From an uncultured Corynebacterium sp. (GTDB lineage Bacteria > Actinomycetota > Actinomycetes > Mycobacteriales > Mycobacteriaceae), in the NCBI GenBank assembly GCA_943914355.1, contig CALUBS010000024.1, positions 1 to 35,677 on the forward strand: a stretch of DNA of 35,677 nt, given 5' to 3'. Both the position numbers and the translations under genes were made by a program. Positions 16,395 through 23,806 of this stretch are shown here, piece after piece (position 1 is the first letter of the stretch; each line of letters starts with the position of its first letter). Under the pieces are notes generated by a model. That model was given only the letters and a program-made list of their open reading frames with translations, searched no databases and had not been told where the DNA came from.

Positions 16395-17305
16395 ATGAAC
16401 GCCGATGATATTGCCCCAGACTTCTACGAAAAGTGGGACCTCGACCGCAGTGGTGGCGAGGATGAGCTTTCCGTTTTATTGGAAGCAAAAGATATCAAGC
16501 TCGGGCAGCAAGGATATAACTCCGATGAGCCGCGGCGCGTACAGCTACGCATAGCGGCCAGCATCTTGGGCTCGGCGAAAAAGAGGGCCGAATATGATGA
16601 AGCATTGCGCACCGGCCTTCGCCCGACGTGGGGCGAGCTCGGCACGCTGAGTTCGGTGGGGCAGTGGTCTCCGGCACCGCGCTCGCAGAAAAGCTTCCAC
16701 GATCAACCGCAGGGTGGTCCGGAGCAGGCGCCGGGTTTTGCCCAGCCCAGCCCAGCCCATATAGCTCCCCGTACGCGCAAAACCCATTTGGTCAGCACGC
16801 ATCATCGCAGCAGCAGCAGCAGCAGATGTCGCCGTCGTTCGCTGCCCCGCCGGTGCCCTTCCAACAACAGGCACAGGAACGGCCTTCGCAAAGCACGCGC
16901 ATTGGCATGGGCATCTTGGATTTCTTCTTGGCCGGTAGCATCAGCAGTGCGTTTGGCGCGGGTGTTGACGAGCTCGTGGATGTAGACGCCCTGTCCTTTG
17001 TCGTTTTCTGCATCGTCATGGTGGTCTACGTTCTGGGCAGCGAAGTTTGGTTGGGAGCTAGCCCGGCAAAGATTCTTGCCGGCTATACCGTGCGGGATGT
17101 GGATACGAAGGAAAAGCTCAGCCTCAGCCAGTCCGCCAAGCGCCAGTGGTGGCGCCTAATTAACCTGATTCCTGGTATCGGGCAATTGGTGGGCTTGGTG
17201 GGCGCGGTGGTGCACGCGACCACCATTAATGAGGAAAACAACATGCGCGGCTCGCACGACGATCTCGCAAACGCAGAAGTGGTAAAGAGGAAACCGCGCA
17301 AGTAG
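16395..17305 (+). pseudogene. J-like / RDD membrane protein split by a frameshift in CCCAG repeats
   Basis: The first frame (from ATG 16395, RBS AGGA) encodes a J-domain-like head, FYEKWDLDRSGGEDELSVLL ... ILGSAKKRAEYDEALRTGL, without an HPD triad. It then enters a Pro/Gln linker. The second frame (codon positions of 16628-17305) continues as a Gln-rich linker (SSQQQQQQ) followed by an RDD-family membrane domain: ILDFFLAGSISSAFG, VVFCIVMVVYVLGSEVW, LGASPAKILAGYTVRD and QWWRLINLIPGIGQLVGLVG. The switch lies in GCCCAGCCCAGCCCAGCCCA (about 16740-16759). Deleting one 5-nt CCCAG unit joins the frames exactly, giving one protein of about 300 residues. In the sequence as given the second half cannot be reached, so the gene is broken, phase-variable or mis-sequenced. 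RDD proteins are membrane proteins of unknown or transport-related role. Confidence 0.75.
16740..16759 (+). repeat. CCCAG pentanucleotide repeat at the frame break
   Basis: Three CCCAG units in tandem plus a partial fourth (CCCA). Gain of two units or loss of one would put the downstream RDD domain back in frame, which is the behaviour expected of a contingency repeat, although the tract is short. Confidence 0.8.
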
Positions 17306-17342
17306 AACGCGGGCATGGCGCAACTTCGGGCAGATACCTACG

Positions 17343-18263
17343 ATGGTGCGCATGCACGATGCACCATTAATTAGCCCCGAAAATAAGGATTCCGCCGAGA
17401 GCGTGGTGGAACAACTTCCTAAGGTATCCCTGTGTGAGCCGGTCCGCTCGCAGGCCAGCACCGTAGAAGAATTGAACGCGGATATTCGCGAGCAGTGTGC
17501 CCAGCTTGCCGATGACCACGTGGTCTACGCCGAGCTGCAGCTCAACCCCGCGGCTTATTCTTTCGATACCTCTGCAGTCGTACGCGAGGTGGCCGCGGAA
17601 CGCTTCGGCGATCTCGAGGTACGTTTTGTCCTCGAGGCGGCAGAGCCGGCGGCTAACTCTGAGGACTCTGCGGGCATTGCTGGCTACACCCTGCCGGAGG
17701 GGAGTGCTGCCGCCGCGGCGGAGTTCCGCACGAAGTACCTGCCTACCCAGATCGCGGTGGGTGAGGATTTCGCCGCCACCGAAAGCGCCGCCCAGGCCGG
17801 CGTGAACCGCTTGCTGCGACCGGTGAATATGATTGATGATTTCACCGCCGATGTCGATGGAATCCGCCCGGGCAAGGCTTCCGGATGGATCCGCGACCGA
17901 CACATTCCATTGGTATTCTCGCCCTTGGATGACGTTGAGGAGCTGACGGATCATCCGCTGCCGCTGTTACAGCAGCTTGGCTTTACATGCTCGGTCTCCT
18001 CCGGCGATTCCACGCTGAACAGGCAATTTCTCGCTTTGAGCGAGACCTTTGGGTACGGCTTGGAGGAGTTTTTCGATCTCACCGTGAAGGCGATTGAAAA
18101 TATTTTCGGCACGGAAGAGACAAGGCAGCGTATCCTTGAGACCGTTGTTCTTCCGGCCTACGAGGACCTCTCCGATCCGGAACTTGCCGGCCCCGATACT
18201 GAGGAGTCGCTCCAAGATTCCGGGTTCTCAATGAACCTGAATGACAACGCTTCCGAAAAGTAA
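17343..18263 (+). CDS. Adenosine-deaminase-like protein lacking catalytic residues
   Basis: The 306-residue product follows the adenosine/AMP deaminase fold in its second half: IRDRHIPLVFSPLDD, ELTDHPLPLLQQLGFTCSVSS, LSETFGYGLEEFFDLTVKAIENIF match the SN-L, HP---L---G and A--FG--L--L--NA patterns of ADA. The zinc-binding HxH after the first strand is absent (PKVSLCEPVRS instead of the PK-ELH-HL pattern) and the TDDP motif is SVSSGDS. A catalytic zinc site is therefore unlikely. It may be a pseudoenzyme or have a new binding role. The start at 17343 is chosen by frame; ATG 17352 is an alternative. Spacing to the next gene is 31 nt with a strong RBS between. Confidence 0.65.
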   Translation: MVRMHDAPLISPENKDSAESVVEQLPKVSLCEPVRSQASTVEELNADIREQCAQLADDHVVYAELQLNPAAYSFDTSAVVREVAAERFGDLEVRFVLEAAEPAANSEDSAGIAGYTLPEGSAAAAAEFRTKYLPTQIAVGEDFAATESAAQAGVNRLLRPVNMIDDFTADVDGIRPGKASGWIRDRHIPLVFSPLDDVEELTDHPLPLLQQLGFTCSVSSGDSTLNRQFLALSETFGYGLEEFFDLTVKAIENIFGTEETRQRILETVVLPAYEDLSDPELAGPDTEESLQDSGFSMNLNDNASEK

Positions 18264-18294
18264 TAGAGAGTTAATCTACATAAAGGAGGAAGAC

Positions 18295-18972
18295 ATGCCT
18301 TCCGCACTATTCGTTGTTACCGCCGCTGATAAGTGGACGCTTGCTGATAGCAGCGCCCGCCCTACCGGTTACTGGGCCGAGGAGCTCATTGCTCCGCACC
18401 GCGTTTTTAAGAACGCTGGTTGGGATATCGACTTTGCTACGCCGAACGCAAAGGCTCCAGTGGTAGACGAGTACAGCCTCGAGGTATTGTCTGAGGGCGA
18501 CCGCGCCGAGCAGGAGAACTACCTCGCAGAAATCGGTCCAGACTTGGAAGACCCACTGAACTTGGCCGATGTTAAGGAAGCTGACTACGACCTCGTCTTT
18601 TACCCCGGCGGCCACGGCCCGATGGAGGACTTGGCTTATGACCAGGACTCCGCCAAGCTGCTGCAGGAGCGCATCGAATCCGGTCGCGCTCTGTCCCTAG
18701 TCTGCCACGCACCGGCCGCATTGCTCGCACTGGACAATGATGACTGGCCGCTCAAGGGCTACACCATGACCGGCTTTACCAACGCCGAAGAGGGCGAGGA
18801 GACCATCGCCGCTGCCAAGTGGGTTGTTGAGACCCGCCTGCGCGAACTCGGTGCTGATTTCAAGCAGACCGATCCGATGCAGCCTTATGTTGAGGTTGAC
18901 CGCAACCTGTACACCGGTCAGAACCCGGCATCGTCTGAGCCTTTGGCACAGCGCATCCTGCGCGACTTTTAA
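18295..18972 (+). CDS. DJ-1/PfpI family protein (Hsp31-like)
   Basis: This is a 225-residue class I glutamine amidotransferase-fold protein of the DJ-1/PfpI superfamily, closest in style to Hsp31/glyoxalase III members that detoxify methylglyoxal or repair glycation. The nucleophile elbow is Cys137 in LVCHAPAAL, with YPGGHGPMEDL forming the oxyanion region and TGYWAEELIAPHRVF near the N-terminus carrying the conserved glutamate. The start ATG 18295 is fixed by a near-perfect RBS, AAAGGAGG, 5-7 nt upstream; an upstream in-frame start at 18241 would overlap the previous gene. The stop overlaps the next ATG (TAATG at 18970-18974), so translation is coupled to the hydrolase. Confidence 0.93.
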   Translation: MPSALFVVTAADKWTLADSSARPTGYWAEELIAPHRVFKNAGWDIDFATPNAKAPVVDEYSLEVLSEGDRAEQENYLAEIGPDLEDPLNLADVKEADYDLVFYPGGHGPMEDLAYDQDSAKLLQERIESGRALSLVCHAPAALLALDNDDWPLKGYTMTGFTNAEEGEETIAAAKWVVETRLRELGADFKQTDPMQPYVEVDRNLYTGQNPASSEPLAQRILRDF

Positions 18973-19976
18973 TGCGGGCGCTGAAAGCTCTCGCTGCAGG
19001 CAGCGCGGTAGTAGGGGCGTCGGCGTATATAAAGAGTCGTCGTCCTTATCTGCGCAGCGTTGCACCTGAGCTTCGCAGCCCATTACTGTACCTGCCGCTG
19101 CACCTGCTCTCGGGTGATCGATTCGCTCGAACGAGCAGGCTATTTGCCAATATGGACGTGGCACGTCCGAAGTGGCGCCCGGTGGACATCGAAGAGCTAT
19201 CTTGTTCTTTTGAAGACCAAGCATTCCGTGCCCGCGTTATTACTCCACGCGGAGATGGAACGCCAGCCGAGCCACGTCCCGTGGTGATGTGGATTCACGG
19301 CGGAGGTCACCTGCTCGGTGGCCCGGCGATGCATGATCCCCAAACTTCGCTCATCGCATCGGAGTTGGGGGCCATTGTCATTGCACCGCGCTATCACAAA
19401 TCCACGCAGGAACCTTTTCCTGCGGATCTGGAAGAGTGTTATGCCGCTTTGCGCTGGATGCAGGAAAACGGTGAGCTTTTAGGCGCGGATACTTCGCGCA
19501 TTGCGGTCGCTGGCGATAGCGCCGGCGGCGGCTTGGCCGCAGGCCTTGCCCAGCGCACGGTGGATGAAGACCGTCCCATTCGAGCGCTTGGACTGGTCTA
19601 TCCAATGCTTGATCACCGCACCATTGCTAAAGAGGGTGCGGTGGGGCAGTTTATTTGTCCGCCGAACTTAAATCGCGGCGCCTGGGATATGTACTTAGGA
19701 AAGGACCATTTAGAAACCCCGCTGCCACCGTATGCATCGCCGGCGACGCGTTCGGATCACTCGGGGATGCCGCCCACGTGGATCGGCGTGGGAGACATCG
19801 ATCTTTTTCATGATGAATCCGTGGCCTTTGCTACCGCACTGCAGGACGCCGGAGTCGAGACCACACTTGATGTGTATGCAGGTGCCTATCACGGCTTCGA
19901 TCAGGTACGCCCGCGCGCGCCCCAATCGCGCAGAATGCTGGGAGATCTTATCGAGCACCTCGGCTCCCACCTCTAG
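18972..19976 (+). CDS. Alpha/beta hydrolase, hormone-sensitive-lipase type
   Basis: The 334-residue product is an HSL-family (alpha/beta hydrolase fold-3) esterase or lipase. The oxyanion motif is HGGGH starting at His109, the nucleophile is Ser183 in AGDSAGGG, the acid is Asp277 in GDIDLFHDES and the catalytic His is 307 in YHGFD. Residues 1-20 (RALKALAAGSAVVGASAYI) are hydrophobic and may anchor the protein to the membrane or belong to a cap region. The substrate is unknown; in actinobacteria such enzymes act on acyl esters. It is coupled to the DJ-1-like gene and followed by a strong terminator at 20018-20066, which probably ends this transcript. Confidence 0.92.
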   Translation: MRALKALAAGSAVVGASAYIKSRRPYLRSVAPELRSPLLYLPLHLLSGDRFARTSRLFANMDVARPKWRPVDIEELSCSFEDQAFRARVITPRGDGTPAEPRPVVMWIHGGGHLLGGPAMHDPQTSLIASELGAIVIAPRYHKSTQEPFPADLEECYAALRWMQENGELLGADTSRIAVAGDSAGGGLAAGLAQRTVDEDRPIRALGLVYPMLDHRTIAKEGAVGQFICPPNLNRGAWDMYLGKDHLETPLPPYASPATRSDHSGMPPTWIGVGDIDLFHDESVAFATALQDAGVETTLDVYAGAYHGFDQVRPRAPQSRRMLGDLIEHLGSHL

Positions 19977-20017
19977 CCGCACTTGATGCGGAATGAGGTG
20001 TAGGTGAAAATGCAGCA

Positions 20018-20066
20018 ACCGCCCCAGTCCACGCTCCACTGTGAGGAGTGGTTGGACTGGGGCGGT
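20018..20066 (+). terminator. Terminator after the HSL-type hydrolase
   Basis: ACCGCCCCAGTCCA (20018-20031) pairs perfectly with TGGACTGGGGCGGT (20053-20066), 14 bp with a 21-nt loop, followed by CTTCTGTT. It lies between convergent genes and probably works in both directions. Confidence 0.85.
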
Positions 20067-20135
20067 CTTCTGTTAGTAACGGCTCCCGGCAGCTGAGGTA
20101 GCTAGAGCCGGTAGTCCGCAGGGAAGAGTAAAAAC

Positions 20136-21374
20136 TTAAAAGCGGGAAAAACGCTTAATTAGCATGTTCTCAAGACCCTTCCAGGACTCCGCATGCTCGT
20201 TATACGGCTTCGACGGCACGTAGCCTGCGTGCTCGGTGGAACCGAGCATGTAGCCGAGGTAGTCCTGCAAGCGTGGGTTCGCCAGCATATAGGAGTTAAT
20301 GGAATCGTCCCCGGCCCAGTCCGCGGCATCGGCGCAGACCTCGTAGCAGCGGGCTAGTTGGTCGGAGTCGACCGCTTCCGGTCCCTTTTCAATATCGCGC
20401 ACGATGCCATTAAAGGAATACTGGTTATCCGGGTGGACCTGGACCTCGAGTTCACCGGCATTGGCGGCGGTGACAACGTCCTGCCAGGTGGATACGCGCG
20501 CCAAGTCGTGGTCATCATTATCGATGAGCCACCGCACCAGCGTCTTGGAGGAATCGAAGGTAAAGATTTCGCCCCATTTGCCTAAGAAGATGGGCTTGCC
20601 GTCCAAGTAGGTGCGCAGCGTGTAGACGGACTTGGACTGTGCGGTGATTTTAATCGGGTCGATTCCGGCGGCGGCCCAAGGGGACTCGTCATAAGGGTCG
20701 GCGGCTTCCGCCGCGGCCTTACGCTTTTCTTCAGCTTCCTTGGCGGCAGCGTCGGCGGCGTCCGCGGCCTCGGAGATGCGGGTTTCGGCCTCGGAGATAG
20801 CGGAGGCATCGAATTCATCGCTAGGAACGACGCGGACGCTTTTATCCAAATCCGCGATAACCTTCTTCCAATTGGTCAAGATGACCCGTCCGACGCCGGT
20901 CCACTCATTCAGCCCCTGCTCACCGGAGTAGTGATCGGCGCCGCGGGAGACGTTGCGCAGGATGGAGTGGGTGGCGAAGAAGATGGTGGTTTGTTCGGCA
21001 GCGGCGACATCGGCAAGCGCAGATGCCACCTCGAGGTTGCGCGCCACGGTTGCGACATTGGCGTGGCCGGGGCGGCCAGCGAGGGCTTCCGGCATGCCAA
21101 TGAGATCGTATTCATCGCGCTTGGCTGGGGTAACGCGGTGCGCTGGGCGGGCGGCAAATTGTTCCCACTGCGGGTGATCTAGCAGGTCATGCTTGGCATT
21201 GGACTCCAGGTAGCACAGCAGCTCAGCGGGGGAGTCAAAGACCAAGACGGAGTCATCGTCGCCCAAAAAGGCTTGCCATTCGGAGCCGCCTTCGCGCCAC
21301 TTGGGCGCCCAGAGGGTATAAAAATCGCCCTCAGTCAGGGAGAGCTTAATAGGCACAATCGCACGGGTACTCAT
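20136..21374 (-). CDS. Uncharacterised corynebacterial protein with a duplicated domain
   Basis: The 412-residue soluble protein contains two copies of one domain, at about residues 16-145 and 250-375, joined by an Ala/Glu/Lys-rich helical linker (about 185-225: EAETRISEAADAADAAAK). Shared landmarks are YTL at the domain start, AFLG or IFLG, VFDS or TFDS, L--YL--N--HDL or LV-WLI-NDDHDL, a conserved Trp after it, and near the end AR--EV with ADVA/ADWA. No catalytic motif was recognised. Homologues appear to be limited to corynebacteria and relatives (recalled, not searched). It lies on the minus strand between a terminator and the NlpC gene, so it may be transcribed with the next two genes or alone. 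Confidence 0.8.
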   Translation of the reverse strand: MSTRAIVPIKLSLTEGDFYTLWAPKWREGGSEWQAFLGDDDSVLVFDSPAELLCYLESNAKHDLLDHPQWEQFAARPAHRVTPAKRDEYDLIGMPEALAGRPGHANVATVARNLEVASALADVAAAEQTTIFFATHSILRNVSRGADHYSGEQGLNEWTGVGRVILTNWKKVIADLDKSVRVVPSDEFDASAISEAETRISEAADAADAAAKEAEEKRKAAAEAADPYDESPWAAAGIDPIKITAQSKSVYTLRTYLDGKPIFLGKWGEIFTFDSSKTLVRWLIDNDDHDLARVSTWQDVVTAANAGELEVQVHPDNQYSFNGIVRDIEKGPEAVDSDQLARCYEVCADAADWAGDDSINSYMLANPRLQDYLGYMLGSTEHAGYVPSKPYNEHAESWKGLENMLIKRFSRF

Positions 21375-21428
21375 GGCCTTTTAGCATACCCAACGCCCCT
21401 GCGGCCCTGCGGAATTGCCGGGCGCTTG

Positions 21429-22337
21429 TCAGGCAGTCGGCCGCCAAAAGCCCTTAAATTGCATGCCCATATTATTCGTCCGCAGCGGGTTAGTCTGCAC
21501 GGGGTCGCCGGCCTCCACGATCTCGCCATTGCCGGAATACATCGCCACATGGCCATCCCAAACCACCAGATCGCCGGGCTGGAGCTGATCGGCGCTGACC
21601 TGCTTGCCGATGGCCTGTTGGTCCGCCGTGCGCGGAATATCCACCCCTGCCTGGGAATAGGCCCATTGTGTAAGCCCCGAGCAGTCAAAGCCGCCGTTGC
21701 CTGTTCCGCCCCAGGTATAAGGTTGGCCCAATTGGCTCTTGGCCGCGGCAACGGCCGCCCGGCCTGCGTCCGATCCAGCTTCGGTACTCGCCGGCGGGTT
21801 CGGTGTGGGAGCAGCGGCCAGTTCTGCTGGAGGGGCCACGGCCGTGTGCGTCGCCGCGGCAGCCATGGCTTGCTGGGGCTGGCCCACGGCGGATTCCACC
21901 GGGCGCTGGGAGATAGGCAAAAGGGCCGCAGTGGCATTGGTGAGCTCGTCTTTTAGTCGGCTGACCCGGACCATCGCCAAGCCAATATGCTCATCTATCA
22001 CGGCGCGAAGTGAGGCAAGTGCTGCGGCGCGAGAGGCGGGGTCGAGGGAGATAAGTCCCATCGCGATGGGCGCAGCGGCGCGGATGAGCTGCGTGCCGAT
22101 GCCGAAGATATCGCCGGCGGCCGCTGCGATAAGGCTGCGCGCCTGGCCAAGTACGGCGGAGACGGTCTCGTTATCGCCGGTGAGGAGATCCGCGGCGGCG
22201 ATAAGTTGGGAGGCGTCACCGTGCGCGATATCCGCAAGTGGCGGTACGGCGGAGATATCTGGGACGCGGGGAAGCTGGACATCGGGAAGCGGCGAGGGCT
22301 GCAGCGCGGCAATATTCTTAATGGCAGTAGCAAGCAC
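21429..22337 (-). CDS. NlpC/P60 (C40) cell-wall peptidase without classical signal peptide
   Basis: The 302-residue protein has a C-terminal NlpC/P60 domain from about residue 195: AKSQLGQPYTWGGTGNGGFDCSGL with catalytic Cys219 and WDGHVAMYSGNGEIVEAG with His263. The family cleaves D-Glu-mDAP or related peptide bonds in peptidoglycan, which in this genus contributes to cell separation. The N-terminal 170 residues are helical, Ala-rich (VSRLKDELTNATAALLPI), and begin LATAIKNIAALQPSPLP with no Sec signal. The GTG start (22337) directly follows the stop codon of the small WXG100-like gene, so they are coupled. The pairing suggests type VII (ESX-4-like) export instead of Sec, but no secretion motif was confirmed. 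Confidence 0.88.
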   Translation of the reverse strand: MLATAIKNIAALQPSPLPDVQLPRVPDISAVPPLADIAHGDASQLIAAADLLTGDNETVSAVLGQARSLIAAAAGDIFGIGTQLIRAAAPIAMGLISLDPASRAAALASLRAVIDEHIGLAMVRVSRLKDELTNATAALLPISQRPVESAVGQPQQAMAAAATHTAVAPPAELAAAPTPNPPASTEAGSDAGRAAVAAAKSQLGQPYTWGGTGNGGFDCSGLTQWAYSQAGVDIPRTADQQAIGKQVSADQLQPGDLVVWDGHVAMYSGNGEIVEAGDPVQTNPLRTNNMGMQFKGFWRPTA

Positions 22338-22616
22338 TTAAATCGCCGCCTCGAGGGAGTCGCGCAACGCCGCATCGGAGTCTTCCGCCTCGCGTGACAT
22401 CTGGAAGGAAGACTGCGCAATATGGCCCATATCGCGGCGCAGCATGGTCATCCGCGCCCCAATATTGTCCAAGGCGGCATGAACGGCCTCATTGAACCCG
22501 GTAAAAGCCGGATCTTCGGGCAATGCCGGGTGGGGCGGGTTGTCTCCTTGCGCGTTTGAATGCAGGTCACGGGCTAAATGGCGGGCGTGGGCGGTATCGA
22601 TCTGAAATGGTCTCAT
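22338..22616 (-). CDS. Small helical WXG100-like protein
   Basis: The 92-residue product is predicted helical ([39 protein letters not shown]), of the size of ESAT-6/WXG100 or PE-like proteins, although no WxG motif is present. It is the first gene of a two-gene unit with the NlpC/P60 peptidase, and the stop TAA touches the GTG of the partner. The ATG at 22616 faces upp divergently. An ESX-type partner or chaperone role is inferred from context only. Confidence 0.6.
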   Translation of the reverse strand: MRPFQIDTAHARHLARDLHSNAQGDNPPHPALPEDPAFTGFNEAVHAALDNIGARMTMLRRDMGHIAQSSFQMSREAEDSDAALRDSLEAAI

Positions 22617-22660
22617 GCCCTATTGGACTGGCCAATGGCCCAAGTGGTTCCCAAAAAGTT

Positions 22661-22673
22661 TAAAGTAGTGGGC
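22661..22673 (+). promoter_or_regulatory. upp: -10 of upp, probably leaderless
   Basis: TAAAGT at 22661-22666 is separated by 7 nt from the ATG at 22674. The upstream ORF extension to 22578 overlaps the divergent gene and is not used in this reading. Confidence 0.45.
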
Positions 22674-23309
22674 ATGGATATCCACGTCGTAGACCACCCG
22701 CTTGCCGCTTCCCGCCTGACCCTGATGCGCGATGCGCGCAGCGATAACTCCGCTTTTCGCGCCGCGCTCAATGACTTGGGAACCATGCTCGTATATGAAG
22801 CCTCCCGCGAATTGGCGGTAGAAAACTTCGATTGCGAAACCCCGGTTGCCACAGCACAAGGCACCCGCCTGCAGGATCCGCCCATCATCGTGCCTATTAT
22901 TCGCGCCGGGCTCGGCATGGTGGATCCCGCCCTGTCGATGATTCCTGATGCTCAGGTTGGCTTCATTGGTATGGCGCGCGATGAAGAAACCCACGAACCC
23001 GTGCCGTACTTGGAGGCGCTGCCGCAAGACCTGACTGGGCGCACCGTCTTCGTCGTTGATCCCATGCTGGCCACCGGCGGTTCCTTGTTGCACGCGTTGC
23101 GCCTCCTGGCCGCCCGCGGCGCTACCGATATCACCGCTATCTGCATGGTCTCGGCGCAAAATGGCGTGGATGCGCTGGAGGAATCGGGCCTTCCCGTCCG
23201 CCTCGTCACCGCCGCCATTGACCCCGAGCTCAATGCGGATGCCTATATCGTGCCGGGGCTTGGCGATGCTGGCGATCGCCTCTACGGGCCGCGCAATATC
23301 GATCTTTAA
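22674..23309 (+). CDS. upp: Uracil phosphoribosyltransferase
   Basis: UPRTase converts uracil and PRPP to UMP in pyrimidine salvage. The 211-residue product starts [20 protein letters not shown], the usual N-terminus of the family, and contains the PRPP-binding loop [18 protein letters not shown], the conserved [23 protein letters not shown] region (uracil and PRPP pocket), and the C-terminal [15 protein letters not shown] uracil-recognition segment. The start at ATG 22674 is chosen because it matches the family and has a -10 just upstream. It is divergent from the WXG100-like/NlpC pair; an XRE regulator follows after a 56-nt gap with a hairpin. Confidence 0.96.
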   Translation: MDIHVVDHPLAASRLTLMRDARSDNSAFRAALNDLGTMLVYEASRELAVENFDCETPVATAQGTRLQDPPIIVPIIRAGLGMVDPALSMIPDAQVGFIGMARDEETHEPVPYLEALPQDLTGRTVFVVDPMLATGGSLLHALRLLAARGATDITAICMVSAQNGVDALEESGLPVRLVTAAIDPELNADAYIVPGLGDAGDRLYGPRNIDL

Positions 23310-23324
23310 GCTAGTATTTCTCCC

Positions 23325-23347
23325 TGAAAGCCCGAAGGTGGCTTTCA
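23325..23347 (+). terminator. Hairpin between upp and the XRE gene
   Basis: TGAAAGCC (23325-23332) pairs with GGCTTTCA (23340-23347), 8 bp with a 7-nt loop. The hairpin is followed by AAAAAGGGGG and not by a U-tract, so it might be a regulatory hairpin just before the GGGGGAAAAAG RBS of the XRE gene. Confidence 0.4.
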
Positions 23348-23365
23348 AAAAGGGGGAAAAAGATC

Positions 23366-23728
23366 GTGAGTTTTATTCAACTAATGTGGTCGAGCTACGG
23401 CTACGGATTTTCGCAACAACTGCGCCGCGTGCGCGAGCGGCGCGGGGTATCCCAGCAAGTGCTTGCGGATATTTCGGGGGTATCGCGCAGCCAGATCTCC
23501 AACTTGGAACGCAACGAAAATGGCATACACACCATGGCGGACCCGCAATTATCCACGGTGTACAAGCTGGCGTTGGCCTTAGAAATCCCGCCGGCGGTCC
23601 TCTTGCCGGCCGGTGGGGACGTGGTGGAGGGCCACTTAGCGGATTCCGCGGTGCTCGGGGTAGAAGACGTGGCGCCCTTTCCGCAGGACTACATCAACCA
23701 GCGGCGCTTTAGTGATGCGCGGGGCTAA
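23366..23728 (+). CDS. XRE-family transcriptional regulator
   Basis: The 120-residue product has a single helix-turn-helix at about residues 15-75: GFSQQLRRVRERRGVSQQVLADISGVSRSQISNLERNE, the classical Cro/C1 pattern. The remaining part (PQLSTVYKLALALEIPPAVLLPAG) completes the fold and ends in an acidic tail. The GTG start (23366) follows the purine-rich GGGGGAAAAAG. No partner toxin is seen next to it, so it is more likely a stand-alone regulator (similar stand-alone HTH regulators are common next to upp in this genus by recollection). Targets unknown. Confidence 0.8.
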   Translation: MSFIQLMWSSYGYGFSQQLRRVRERRGVSQQVLADISGVSRSQISNLERNENGIHTMADPQLSTVYKLALALEIPPAVLLPAGGDVVEGHLADSAVLGVEDVAPFPQDYINQRRFSDARG

Positions 23729-23806
23729 CTACCCTGACTTACTGAACCGCATGGTCTAGTTGTAGACTGCCTCCAAGAGATAGTCCAGCAACAGGGAGGC
23801 GTGCGC
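23729..23806 (+). promoter_or_regulatory. Upstream region of the M20 amidohydrolase
   Basis: An inverted repeat GTCTA-GTTG-TAGAC lies at 23754-23767, inside a possible promoter (TAGACT). GGGAGG at 23794-23799 sits 7 nt before GTG 23807. Confidence 0.4.

Noticed and set aside
16628..16985. Independent genes in each frame of the J-like/RDD locus.
   Set aside because: The RDD frame has no credible start of its own, and a single CCCAG unit change rejoins the two parts.
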